Shown in pieces: positions 6,021 through 13,445 of a DNA stretch of 19,801 nt (position 1 is its first letter; every line of letters begins with the position of its first letter). The stretch is from NCBI GenBank assembly GCA_964608575.1, contig CAZSPW010000026.1:1-19801 (forward strand). Direction: 5' to 3'. Both the position numbers and the translations under genes were made by a program. The notes beneath the pieces are model-generated. The model was given only the letters and a program-made list of their open reading frames with translations, was not told where the DNA came from and did not search any database. The stretch is from JAMIFN01 sp964608575 (GTDB lineage: Bacteria; Pseudomonadota; Gammaproteobacteria; Burkholderiales; Burkholderiaceae_C).

Positions 6021-9000
6021 ATGTTTGAAAAAATTATCCGTTTTGCCATCGAGCAGCGCTGGTTCGTGCTTTTGGCCACCCTGGCCATGGCGGCGCTGGG
6101 CATTTATAACTACCAGCGCCTGCCGATTGATGCCGTGCCCGACATCACCAATGTGCAGGTGCAAATCAACACCGCTGCGCCTGGTTACTCGCCTTTTGAG
6201 GCCGAGCAGCGCGTGACTTACCCGATCGAAACCCTGATGGCGGGCTTGCCGCATTTAGAGCAAACCCGTTCCATCTCGCGTTATGGCCTGTCGCAAGTGA
6301 CCGTGATTTTCAAAGACGGCACTGATTTGTATTTCGCTAGGCAATTGGTGGGCGAACGCCTGCAAGAAGCCCGCGACAAATTGCCTACGGGCTTAAGCCC
6401 CAGCTTGGGGCCTATCTCCACGGGCTTGGGCGAGATTTATCTGTGGACGGTGGAAGCCGAAAAGGGCGCGAAAAAGCCGGACGGAACGCCCTACAGCCCC
6501 GCTGATTTGCGCGACATCCAAGATTGGATCGTCAAACCGCAATTGCGCAATGTGCCTGGGGTGACGGAAATCAACACCATAGGAGGCTGGGCCAAGGAAT
6601 ACCAAATCTCGCCATCGCCCGAACGCATGGCGGCGCTGGGTATCACTTTGCAAGAGCTGCTGGCTGCAGTGGGGCGCAATAACGACAACGCGGGCGCTGG
6701 CTATATCGAAAAAAGTGGCGAGCAATACCTGGTGCGTGTGCCTGGGCAAGTAGCTAATGTTGAAGAGCTGGGGCAAATTGCCCTGAAAAGCGCGGCGGGC
6801 ACCCCCGTGCGCGTGCGCGATGTGGCCACCGTGGAGCTGGGGCGAGAGCTGCGCACAGGCGCGGCTACCGAAAACGGGCGCGAAGTGGTGCTGGGCACGG
6901 TCTTTATGCTGATAGGCGAAAACAGCCGCGCCGTGGCGCAGGCGGTGGACGCCAAGATGGCGCAAATTCGCCGAAGTTTGCCGCCCGGCGTGCTGGCCGT
7001 GACAGTGTATGACCGCACCACCTTGGTCGATAAGGCCATTGCCACGGTGAAGAAAAACCTGCTGGAAGGCGCAGTATTGGTGATAGCCGTGCTGTTTTTG
7101 TTTTTGGGCAATATGCGCGCCGCCATCATCACCGCTTGCGTGATTCCGCTGTCGATGTTGTTTACCTTCACGGGCATGGTGCATTACCGTGTCAGCGCCA
7201 ATTTGATGAGTTTGGGGGCGCTGGATTTCGGCATCATCATCGATGGTGCGGTGGTGATAGTGGAAAACTGCGTGCGCCGCTTGGCACATGCGCAAGAAAA
7301 ACATGGCCGCGCTTTGAACCGCAGCGAACGCCTGCACGAAGTCTTTGCCGCCGTGCAAGAGGCACGTCGCCCGCTGCTGTTTGGTCAGCTCATCATCATG
7401 GTGGTGTATTTGCCCATCTTTGCCCTGAGCGGGGTGGAGGGTAAGATGTTCCACCCCATGGCCTTCACCGTGGTGGTGGCCTTGGCGGGCGCCATGCTGC
7501 TGTCGATTTTCTTTATTCCTGCGGCGGTGGCTTTGTTTATAGGCGAGCGCGTGCAAGAAAAAGAAAACCGCTTGATGTTGGCTGCCAAGCGCTGGTATGC
7601 GCCTGCGCTGCAGTGGGCCATGCGCAGCCGCGCCCTGGTGTTTACCGCAGCGGCGGTGCTGTTGGTGCTCTCGGGTTTGCTGACGCTGCGCATGGGCAGT
7701 GAATTCATCCCCAGCTTGAACGAGGGCGATGTGGCCTTGCACGCCATGCGCGTGCCTGGCACCAGCGTCAGCCAGGCCATCACCATGCAGCAGCAGCTAG
7801 AGGCGCGCCTATTGCAGCTGCCGCAGGTAGAGCGGGTGTTCTCGCGCATAGGCACGGCAGAAATTGCCAGCGACCCCATGCCGCCTAGCGTGGCCGATAC
7901 CTACATCATGCTCAAGCCGCGTGCGCAATGGCCCGATCCGCGTTTGCCCAAAGATGATTTGCTGGCGCAGTTTCAACAAGCCGCCACCAGCGTGCCAGGC
8001 AATAACTATGAATTCACCCAGCCGATTCAAATGCGCTTTAACGAGTTGATTTCGGGGGTGCGCAGCGATGTGGCCATCAAGGTATTTGGCGACGATATGG
8101 CAGTGCTTGAAGGCACGGCGCAAGCCTTGGCGCAAAAGCTCCAAAGCATAGCGGGTGCGACCGATGTCAAAGTGGAAGAAACCTCGGGCCTGCCCCTGCT
8201 GAGCGTGCAAATCGACCGTGAAAAAATCGCGCGTTTAGGTCTGTCTATGGCCGAAGTGCAAGACGCCGTGGCCATAGCCGTGGGCGGGCGCGAAGCGGGT
8301 GTGTTGTTTGAGGGCGATAGGCGGCGTAGCATCACCGTGCGTTTGCCCGAAGACCTGCGCAACGATTTGGATGCACTAGGGCGCCTGCCCATCGCCTTGC
8401 CGGCGCAGGGCAGCGACAGCCGCGTGAACTTTTTGCCGCTCTCAGCCATAGCCAGCTTCCATATCGCGCCTGGCCCCAATCAGGTCAGCCGTGAAGACGG
8501 CAAGCGCCGCATCGTCGTCAGCGCCAATGTGCGCGGGCGTGACCTTGGCTCTTTTGTGCAAGAGGCACAAGGGGAGCTGACGCAAGTGGCGGTGCCCACC
8601 GGCTATTGGATCAGCTGGGGCGGCACTTTCGAGAATATGCAGTCGGCTAGTAAACGCCTGCAAATCGTCGTGCCCGTAGCGCTGGCCTTGGTCATGGCCT
8701 TGCTGTTTACCATGTTTGGCAATTTAAAAGACGGATTTTTGGTCTTCACGGGCATACCCTTTGCGCTGACGGGCGGCATCGTGGCGCTGTGGCTGCGCGA
8801 TATTCCGCTGTCGATTTCTGCAGCCGTTGGCTTTATCGCGCTCTCGGGCGTGGCGGTGCTCAATGGCCTGGTGATGCTGAGCTTTATTCGCAGTTTGCGC
8901 GAAGCGGGGCAGCCGCTGGTGCAAGCCATTGAAACGGGGGCGCTGACGCGCTTGCGCCCCGTTTTGATGACGGCGCTGGTGGCCTCGCTGGGATTTATCC

Positions 9001-9164
9001 CTATGGCGCTGGCCACGGGCACGGGCGCTGAGGTGCAAAGGCCGCTGGCCACGGTGGTGATAGGCGGGATTTTGTCCTCTACCTTGCTGACGCTCTTGAT
9101 TCTTCCTGTGCTCTACCAGTGGGCGTACAGAAAAGACGAGGAGGAGGCCGTGCAGACGAACTAA
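6021..9164 (+). CDS. czcA: CzcA-type heavy-metal RND proton antiporter
   Basis: 1047 residues, the full length for the HME family of RND transporters. It is the proton-driven inner-membrane pump of the CzcCBA complex and exports divalent cations from periplasm or cytoplasm. The first transmembrane helix (about 12-30) and the PIDAVPDITNVQVQINT entry to the porter domain are typical. Helix 4 reads LDFGIIIDGAVVIVEN (401-416), placing D402, D408 and E415 at the same numbers as the residues shown to be essential in Cupriavidus metallidurans CzcA. This DFG-x3-DGA-x4-EN signature marks the Zn/Co/Cd subgroup rather than Cu/Ag pumps (CusA). Two large periplasmic loops and about 12 transmembrane helices are evident, with no frameshift. 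Last gene of the operon, with a strong terminator at 9188-9216. Exact metal preference cannot be fixed from sequence. Confidence 0.93.
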   Translation: MFEKIIRFAIEQRWFVLLATLAMAALGIYNYQRLPIDAVPDITNVQVQINTAAPGYSPFEAEQRVTYPIETLMAGLPHLEQTRSISRYGLSQVTVIFKDGTDLYFARQLVGERLQEARDKLPTGLSPSLGPISTGLGEIYLWTVEAEKGAKKPDGTPYSPADLRDIQDWIVKPQLRNVPGVTEINTIGGWAKEYQISPSPERMAALGITLQELLAAVGRNNDNAGAGYIEKSGEQYLVRVPGQVANVEELGQIALKSAAGTPVRVRDVATVELGRELRTGAATENGREVVLGTVFMLIGENSRAVAQAVDAKMAQIRRSLPPGVLAVTVYDRTTLVDKAIATVKKNLLEGAVLVIAVLFLFLGNMRAAIITACVIPLSMLFTFTGMVHYRVSANLMSLGALDFGIIIDGAVVIVENCVRRLAHAQEKHGRALNRSERLHEVFAAVQEARRPLLFGQLIIMVVYLPIFALSGVEGKMFHPMAFTVVVALAGAMLLSIFFIPAAVALFIGERVQEKENRLMLAAKRWYAPALQWAMRSRALVFTAAAVLLVLSGLLTLRMGSEFIPSLNEGDVALHAMRVPGTSVSQAITMQQQLEARLLQLPQVERVFSRIGTAEIASDPMPPSVADTYIMLKPRAQWPDPRLPKDDLLAQFQQAATSVPGNNYEFTQPIQMRFNELISGVRSDVAIKVFGDDMAVLEGTAQALAQKLQSIAGATDVKVEETSGLPLLSVQIDREKIARLGLSMAEVQDAVAIAVGGREAGVLFEGDRRRSITVRLPEDLRNDLDALGRLPIALPAQGSDSRVNFLPLSAIASFHIAPGPNQVSREDGKRRIVVSANVRGRDLGSFVQEAQGELTQVAVPTGYWISWGGTFENMQSASKRLQIVVPVALALVMALLFTMFGNLKDGFLVFTGIPFALTGGIVALWLRDIPLSISAAVGFIALSGVAVLNGLVMLSFIRSLREAGQPLVQAIETGALTRLRPVLMTALVASLGFIPMALATGTGAEVQRPLATVVIGGILSSTLLTLLILPVLYQWAYRKDEEEAVQTN

Positions 9165-9187
9165 GGCAAACTTTGCCCTAGAATTGC

Positions 9188-9216
9188 AGCGCCCTTGTGT
9201 TTCAAGGGCGCTTTTT
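9188..9216 (+). terminator. Rho-independent terminator of the czc operon
   Basis: Ten-base-pair stem AGCGCCCTTG/CAAGGGCGCT (9188-9197 and 9203-9212) with loop TGTTT, followed by a run of T. It lies 24 bases after the czcA stop codon. Confidence 0.92.
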
Positions 9217-9292
9217 TTATGCCTTGCTAGCTGGGTGAAACCCTGTGCAGCGGAGCAAAAACGACAAAAATCTTTGGAGACAAGTGCGCATC

Positions 9293-10927
9293 ATGAGCCA
9301 AGAATTTGACTATATCGTTGTCGGTGCAGGGTCGGCAGGTGGCCTATTGGCCGAAAAATTATCGCGCAATGGCAAACACACTGTTTTGCTGCTGGAAGGG
9401 GGCGGCACGCATAAACGCTTTTTGATCACCATGCCTGCGGGCTGGGGCAAGATGCTGTATGACAAAAACTTCAGCTGGGGTAATGAGACTGAGCCAGAAG
9501 AATGGGCAGGTGGCCGTCGTCTGAAATTGCCGCGTGGCAAGGCTCTAGGCGGCAGCAGCTCCATCAATGGTCTGCTGTATGTGCGTGGCCATAAGCTGGA
9601 TTACCAAGACTGGGTGGACGCAGGTTGCCCAGGCTGGGGCTGGGAAGATATGCTGCCCCACTTTACGCAAACCGAAGACCAAAAAGTCCTGAAAAACCAA
9701 TTTCACGGTACGGGTGGTGCGCTCACGGCTGGCCCTCAGCCCTACGCGCACCCCACTTCGGCGGCCATGGTGCAGGCGGCGATTCAGGCTGGCCACAAAC
9801 CCACCGACGATTTCAATAACGGCGAGCCCGATGGCGCGGGTTATTGGCAAGTCAATATTGACGGTGGCAAACGCAGCAGCATCGCGGTGCGCGCGATCGA
9901 GCCAGCCATGAAGCGCAGCAATCTCACACTCGTCACCCAAGCCTTGGTGCATAAGGTGGTGATTGATGAGACTAAGCGTGCTACAGGCGTTAAATATCAA
10001 GTCAATGGTGGCGCTGTGGTGGAAGCCAAAGCCAAGCGCGAAGTGTTGGTGTGCGCGGGTGCTTTCAACTCACCACAAATCTTGATGCTCTCAGGCATAG
10101 GCCCAGCTGAACACCTCAAAGAAATGGGCATTCCTGTGGTGCAAGACGCGCCTGGAGTGGGGCAAAATTTGCAAGACCATGTCACGGTGCCTATGTGCTG
10201 GACGGTCAAAGACAAACCCCAAAGCCTGAACTCCAGCTTCCGTGGCATTGCGGCGCTGGGTCCCGTGTTTGAGTATTTGTTTAAGAAAACAGGCCCGCTG
10301 ACGATCCCAGCAACTGATTTTGCGGCCTACTTTAAAAGCTCGCCCGATCAACGCATGAACGACATTCAGGTCTTTGGCACCCCTATTTCTGGTGATGCGT
10401 ATGCGATGGAGGCGCAGGGCAAAGAGGGTATTGAGCCTGATGCGGTGCCTGGCCTGACCATGGGGCCTTGCCAAGTGCGCCCTTATTCTCGTGGTTGGAT
10501 CAAATTGCGCTCAGCCAATCCTGCTGACAAAGTGCGCATTCAAATGAATTATTTGCAAGATGAGCGCGATCGCAAGGCATTTTTAAGCGCGATTCGTAAA
10601 CTCCGTGAAATTGCCGCACAGCCAGCTTTGGCTGCCTTGATTAAAGAGGAAAGCCGCCCTGGTAGCGCTGCTCAAACCGATGAACAATTGCTCGATTGGG
10701 TGAAAAACTACATCACCAGCGTGCATCACGCGGTAGGTACAGTAAAAATGGGCGCTGCCGATGATGTCATGGCGCCGCTCACACCTGATCTGAAGGTCAA
10801 AGGTGTGACGGGCTTGCGCGTGGTCGATGCGTCCATCATGCCGAATCTGCCTAGCGGCAATACCAATGCGCCAGCGGTGGCCATTGCCAGCAAAGCCGCC
10901 GATATGATTTTGGCCGACGCCAAATAA
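9293..10927 (+). CDS. GMC-family FAD oxidoreductase (choline dehydrogenase-like)
   Basis: 544 residues from ATG 9293. The N-terminal dinucleotide fold is DYIVVGAGSAGGLLAEKLS (6-24), with E35 at the end of the second strand. The first GMC signature follows at 80-101 (PRGKALGGSSSINGLLYVRG, then H). The second is GAFNSPQILMLSGIGP (256-271). The C-terminal FAD/active-site segment carries HAVGTVKMG (H479) and SGNTNAPAVAI (N525), the expected His-Asn pair for alcohol oxidation. Members oxidise alcohols such as choline, glucose or aliphatic and aromatic alcohols; the substrate cannot be read here. No betaine-aldehyde dehydrogenase or transporter lies next to it, so I do not call it betA. GGAGA at 9276-9280 is 12 bases from ATG 9293 and only 3 from an in-frame GTG at 9284, so the start may be either. 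It follows the czc terminator and so is a separate unit. Confidence 0.9.
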   Translation: MSQEFDYIVVGAGSAGGLLAEKLSRNGKHTVLLLEGGGTHKRFLITMPAGWGKMLYDKNFSWGNETEPEEWAGGRRLKLPRGKALGGSSSINGLLYVRGHKLDYQDWVDAGCPGWGWEDMLPHFTQTEDQKVLKNQFHGTGGALTAGPQPYAHPTSAAMVQAAIQAGHKPTDDFNNGEPDGAGYWQVNIDGGKRSSIAVRAIEPAMKRSNLTLVTQALVHKVVIDETKRATGVKYQVNGGAVVEAKAKREVLVCAGAFNSPQILMLSGIGPAEHLKEMGIPVVQDAPGVGQNLQDHVTVPMCWTVKDKPQSLNSSFRGIAALGPVFEYLFKKTGPLTIPATDFAAYFKSSPDQRMNDIQVFGTPISGDAYAMEAQGKEGIEPDAVPGLTMGPCQVRPYSRGWIKLRSANPADKVRIQMNYLQDERDRKAFLSAIRKLREIAAQPALAALIKEESRPGSAAQTDEQLLDWVKNYITSVHHAVGTVKMGAADDVMAPLTPDLKVKGVTGLRVVDASIMPNLPSGNTNAPAVAIASKAADMILADAK

Positions 10928-10963
10928 AACAGCATTTTTGTTCAAAGCTACGGGCTGCCTGCG

Positions 10964-11386
10964 ATGAAAAATCCAGCAGCCCGTTTGCGTTTTTGGGCTA
11001 GGCTCAATGGCGCTGATGTATGGACGCTCTTGGGCTGGAGCTTGGCGCGTTTGGCGGGGGCGCAGCTCAAGCCCTTGGGCGGTATTTGGTGCGCCACGCA
11101 CGGGTATGTGCCTAGCTTGTTAAGCCATTACCCATTTGGCGCGGTGCAAGCCATGGTGATAGGGCGCGTGGTATTTGCTGCGGACAAAGCGGCACTGCGC
11201 TGCCATATTCGGCATGAATGGGCGCATGTGCGCCAGTTTTGCCGCTTTGGGTTGCTATTTCCTTTGCTGTATTTATTAGAGCTGCTCAGGCAGCTTCTAC
11301 GCGGAAAATCGCCATATTGGCATAATATTTTCGAGCAAGAGGCACGGCGCAATGAGGTGCGCAAAATGTGTGCGCGTAGAAATTAA
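10964..11386 (+). CDS. Uncharacterised membrane-associated protein with HEXXH motif
   Basis: 140 residues. I do not recognise a named family with certainty. Visible features are HEWAH at 84-88 (an HEXXH zinc-peptidase motif), a strongly hydrophobic segment straight after it (about 94-109, FGLLFPLLYLLELLRQ), and a conserved-looking tail PYWHNIFEQEARRNE (117-131), where E124 or E126 could be the third metal ligand of a gluzincin. Similar short proteins of the pattern HExxHVRQ, hydrophobic helix, PY-x-N-x-FE-x-EA occur as unannotated proteins in other bacteria (from memory). Metallopeptidase activity is an inference; the protein is small and could be a non-catalytic zinc protein. The ATG lacks a clear ribosome-binding site. 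It starts 36 bases after the GMC gene with no terminator between, so cotranscription is likely. Its TAA overlaps the photolyase stop on the other strand. Confidence 0.75.
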   Translation: MKNPAARLRFWARLNGADVWTLLGWSLARLAGAQLKPLGGIWCATHGYVPSLLSHYPFGAVQAMVIGRVVFAADKAALRCHIRHEWAHVRQFCRFGLLFPLLYLLELLRQLLRGKSPYWHNIFEQEARRNEVRKMCARRN

Positions 11387-12909
11387 GAAGCCCTTTTGAC
11401 AACCGCGTAACGCTGTTGGGCTTTTTCTACCGCCGCACGGTGCTCGACGATGGGTAAGGGGTAGTGATCCTGCGCTTTGCTGCCTAGGCGCAGGCCACAG
11501 ACTTGCAGCTCTAGTGCGTCGGCTTGCCAAGGAGCGTGCAAATGCGGCAGGCCAAGCGCTGCCAACTCAGGCACATAACGCAAAATAAATTGGCCAGAGG
11601 GATCCAATTTTTGGCTTTGCAAGACGGGATTCAAGATTCGGAAATAAGGCTGGGCATCGCAGCCCGAACCCGCCGCCCATTGCCAGCCGCCGTTGTTGGC
11701 AGCGTAGTCAAAATCGTTGAGTTTTTCTGCAAAATAGGCTTCGCCCCAGCGCCAATCCACGCCCAAATGTTTGCATAAAAAACTCGCTGTCACCATGCGC
11801 AGGCGGTTGTGCATATAGCCGCTGTAGTTGAGTTGCCGCATGGCGGCATCGATCAGTGGATAGCCCGTTTTCCCTTCGCACCAAGCGGTAAAGAGTTTTC
11901 GTGCGCGCGCGCCTTTTTCCCAAACCATAGCGTCGTATTCGGGGCGATAGCTTTTACCTTGGGCTAGGCGCGGGTTGCGCGCCAGTATCTGCGTGAAGAA
12001 GTCGCGTCTAATCAGCTCAGATAGCCAAACTTTAGCGCCCTCATGACCACTTTGCGCCTGCTCCCAAGCCGGCTTAAGCACTTGGCGAATCGATAATGTC
12101 CCAAAGCGTAAATGCACGCTTAAGTAACTGACGCCGCGCCGGGCAGGGTAGTGGCGATCCTCTGCGTAACGGGCTAGACGCGGCCAAAAATGTGCCAACA
12201 TTTGCGCCGCGCCGCCAGTGCCTGTAGGGATTCTGAGTTGCGCTAAATTGCTAGGCTGAAAATCCAAGTCTTGCAAACTGGGCAAGCTCGTTCGCATGAT
12301 GGCTGGTGGCGCTGCCAATTGCTGCGCATAGCGCTCACATGGGTAGGCTTGCAGATAAAAAGTGCTGATTTTCTGGAGCCAAGCGCGTTGGTAGGCGCTA
12401 AACGCGCTATAGGCCCTGCCCGCTGGCGTTAACACCTCTGCTGCGTCAAAAATCACTTGGTCTTTGAAAAGGTGCAAGGTAATGCCCACATTGGCCAAGC
12501 TGCCGCGCACTTGGCTGTCACGGGCAATAGCGGCAGGCTCATACTCTTGGTTTGCAAAAACGGCTTGTACGCCCAAAGTGGCCGCCAATTTGGGGATCAG
12601 TTCACGCGCAGAGCCATGGCGCACCAGCAATTGCACTTGGGCCGCATGGGGTAGTGCGGCTGCCTGAGCCATTTGCTGCAAAGCAGTATTCACATCGGCT
12701 AGGCTAGAGACGATGAACTCCACCCTGCGGTCTACTCTGGGCAGCGCCGCGAGCACATCGCTATCAAAGACAAAGCAAACAAAAACTTGCCCACAGTTTT
12801 TCAGCGCATGGTAGAGCGCAGCATGGTCATGTGCGCGCAAATCACGCCGCAGCCAAACCAGGGCACTGGTGTAGCGGGGGCTGTGTGCATTGGCAAGAGA
12901 GATGACCAT
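11383..12909 (-). CDS. phrB: Deoxyribodipyrimidine photolyase (class I CPD photolyase)
   Basis: 508 residues from ATG 12909. It repairs UV-induced cyclobutane pyrimidine dimers using blue light and reduced FAD. The N-terminal antenna-binding alpha/beta domain opens with ALVWLRRDLRAHDHAAL (16-32). The FAD domain includes GKTGYPLIDAAMRQLNYSGY (346-365), HNRLRMVTASFLCKHLGVDW (367-386) and DYAANNGGWQWAAGSGCDAQ (401-420), then PYFRILNP; the Asn residues and Trp of the last block are those near the flavin in E. coli PhrB. This last block favours a DNA photolyase over animal-type cryptochrome. A GTG at 12936 would add nine residues; neither start has a good ribosome-binding site. It stands alone on the minus strand, divergent from slpA, and runs convergently into the HEXXH gene with no space for a terminator between them. 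Confidence 0.93.
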   Translation of the reverse strand: MVISLANAHSPRYTSALVWLRRDLRAHDHAALYHALKNCGQVFVCFVFDSDVLAALPRVDRRVEFIVSSLADVNTALQQMAQAAALPHAAQVQLLVRHGSARELIPKLAATLGVQAVFANQEYEPAAIARDSQVRGSLANVGITLHLFKDQVIFDAAEVLTPAGRAYSAFSAYQRAWLQKISTFYLQAYPCERYAQQLAAPPAIMRTSLPSLQDLDFQPSNLAQLRIPTGTGGAAQMLAHFWPRLARYAEDRHYPARRGVSYLSVHLRFGTLSIRQVLKPAWEQAQSGHEGAKVWLSELIRRDFFTQILARNPRLAQGKSYRPEYDAMVWEKGARARKLFTAWCEGKTGYPLIDAAMRQLNYSGYMHNRLRMVTASFLCKHLGVDWRWGEAYFAEKLNDFDYAANNGGWQWAAGSGCDAQPYFRILNPVLQSQKLDPSGQFILRYVPELAALGLPHLHAPWQADALELQVCGLRLGSKAQDHYPLPIVEHRAAVEKAQQRYAVVKRAS

Positions 12910-12991
12910 GTGCTGGCATTGTGCCGCCAATTGCACGCTAAGGCTTTGAATTCATGCGGTTTTCTTGTCTAGATCCCAGAGCTGGGGCTTT

Positions 12992-12997
12992 TACAAT
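12992..12997 (+). promoter_or_regulatory. -10 element of slpA-ispH, leaderless-type spacing
   Basis: TACAAT ends seven bases before the slpA ATG, so the expected transcription start falls on or one base before the A of ATG. No Shine-Dalgarno sequence is present. The nearest -35-like TTGTCT (12965-12970) is 21 bases away, longer than usual. Confidence 0.5.
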
Positions 12998-13004
12998 AGC
13001 AGCC

Positions 13005-13445
13005 ATGACACAAGTGACCCCCCAATCCTTTTTGACCTTGCATTACCGTCTTGGCGGTCCGCAAGGAGACATCATCAATACCTTCACGGGTAAGCCCGCT
13101 ACCCTGTCTTTGGGTGAGGGGCGCTTGTCCCCTGCCTTGGAAGAGAAACTACTGGGGTTGGAAGAAGGCAGCCGCCATACTTTTGATCTGCCTGCGGGCG
13201 CAGCTTTTGGCGAGCACAACGCGCAGATGATGCAATGGGTAGCGCGCAGCTTACTCAAGGAATTGGGTGATCCGCTGGAGCAATACCATGTGGGTGAAGT
13301 GCTGCAGTTTCCTACACCTGACGGGCAGGGGCATTACGCGGGTGCGATTTTGCAAGTGGAAGAAGATCGCATCTTGTGCGACTTTAATCACCCGCTGGCA
13401 GGCCAGCCCGTGCAGTTTGAAGTGCAATTGATAGGAGTGCTGTGA
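13005..13445 (+). CDS. slpA: FKBP-type peptidyl-prolyl cis-trans isomerase SlpA/FkpB
   Basis: 146 residues, the usual length of SlpA-type FKBPs, which have an FKBP domain with an inserted flap (IF) domain and act as prolyl isomerase and chaperone in the cytoplasm. The FKBP part is split: FLTLHYRL (9-16) with the LEEGSRHTFDLPAGAAFGEH block (52-71), then the IF region (about 72-120), and the return strand near DFNHPLAGQPVQFEVQLI (126-143), where DFNHPLAGQ is a strong family marker. An in-frame ATG at 12954 would add 17 residues, but these would start upstream of the -10 element and do not resemble the family, so I use 13005. It overlaps ispH by one base (TGATG). The slpA-ispH pairing is widely conserved in Proteobacteria and supports both calls. 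Confidence 0.92.
   Translation: MTQVTPQSFLTLHYRLGGPQGDIINTFTGKPATLSLGEGRLSPALEEKLLGLEEGSRHTFDLPAGAAFGEHNAQMMQWVARSLLKELGDPLEQYHVGEVLQFPTPDGQGHYAGAILQVEEDRILCDFNHPLAGQPVQFEVQLIGVL

Noticed and set aside
6393..7742. 449-codon open frame on the minus strand opposite czcA
   Set aside because: His/Gln-rich nonsense composition, antisense to a well-conserved RND transporter with intact motifs.
9165..9177. Short palindrome GGCAAA-C-TTTGCC after czcA
   Set aside because: The one-base spacing leaves only a four-pair stem; the strong terminator just downstream explains the region.
11280..11295. A fourth copy of the AGCTGCTCAGGCAGCT core, inside the HEXXH gene
   Set aside because: It encodes ELLRQL within a hydrophobic helix that fits the protein family, and the flanks match the other copies only poorly. 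Probably chance, though the 16-base identity is notable.
12954..13004. Longer SlpA start at ATG 12954
   Set aside because: The added 17 residues would be encoded across the inferred promoter and do not resemble SlpA N-termini.
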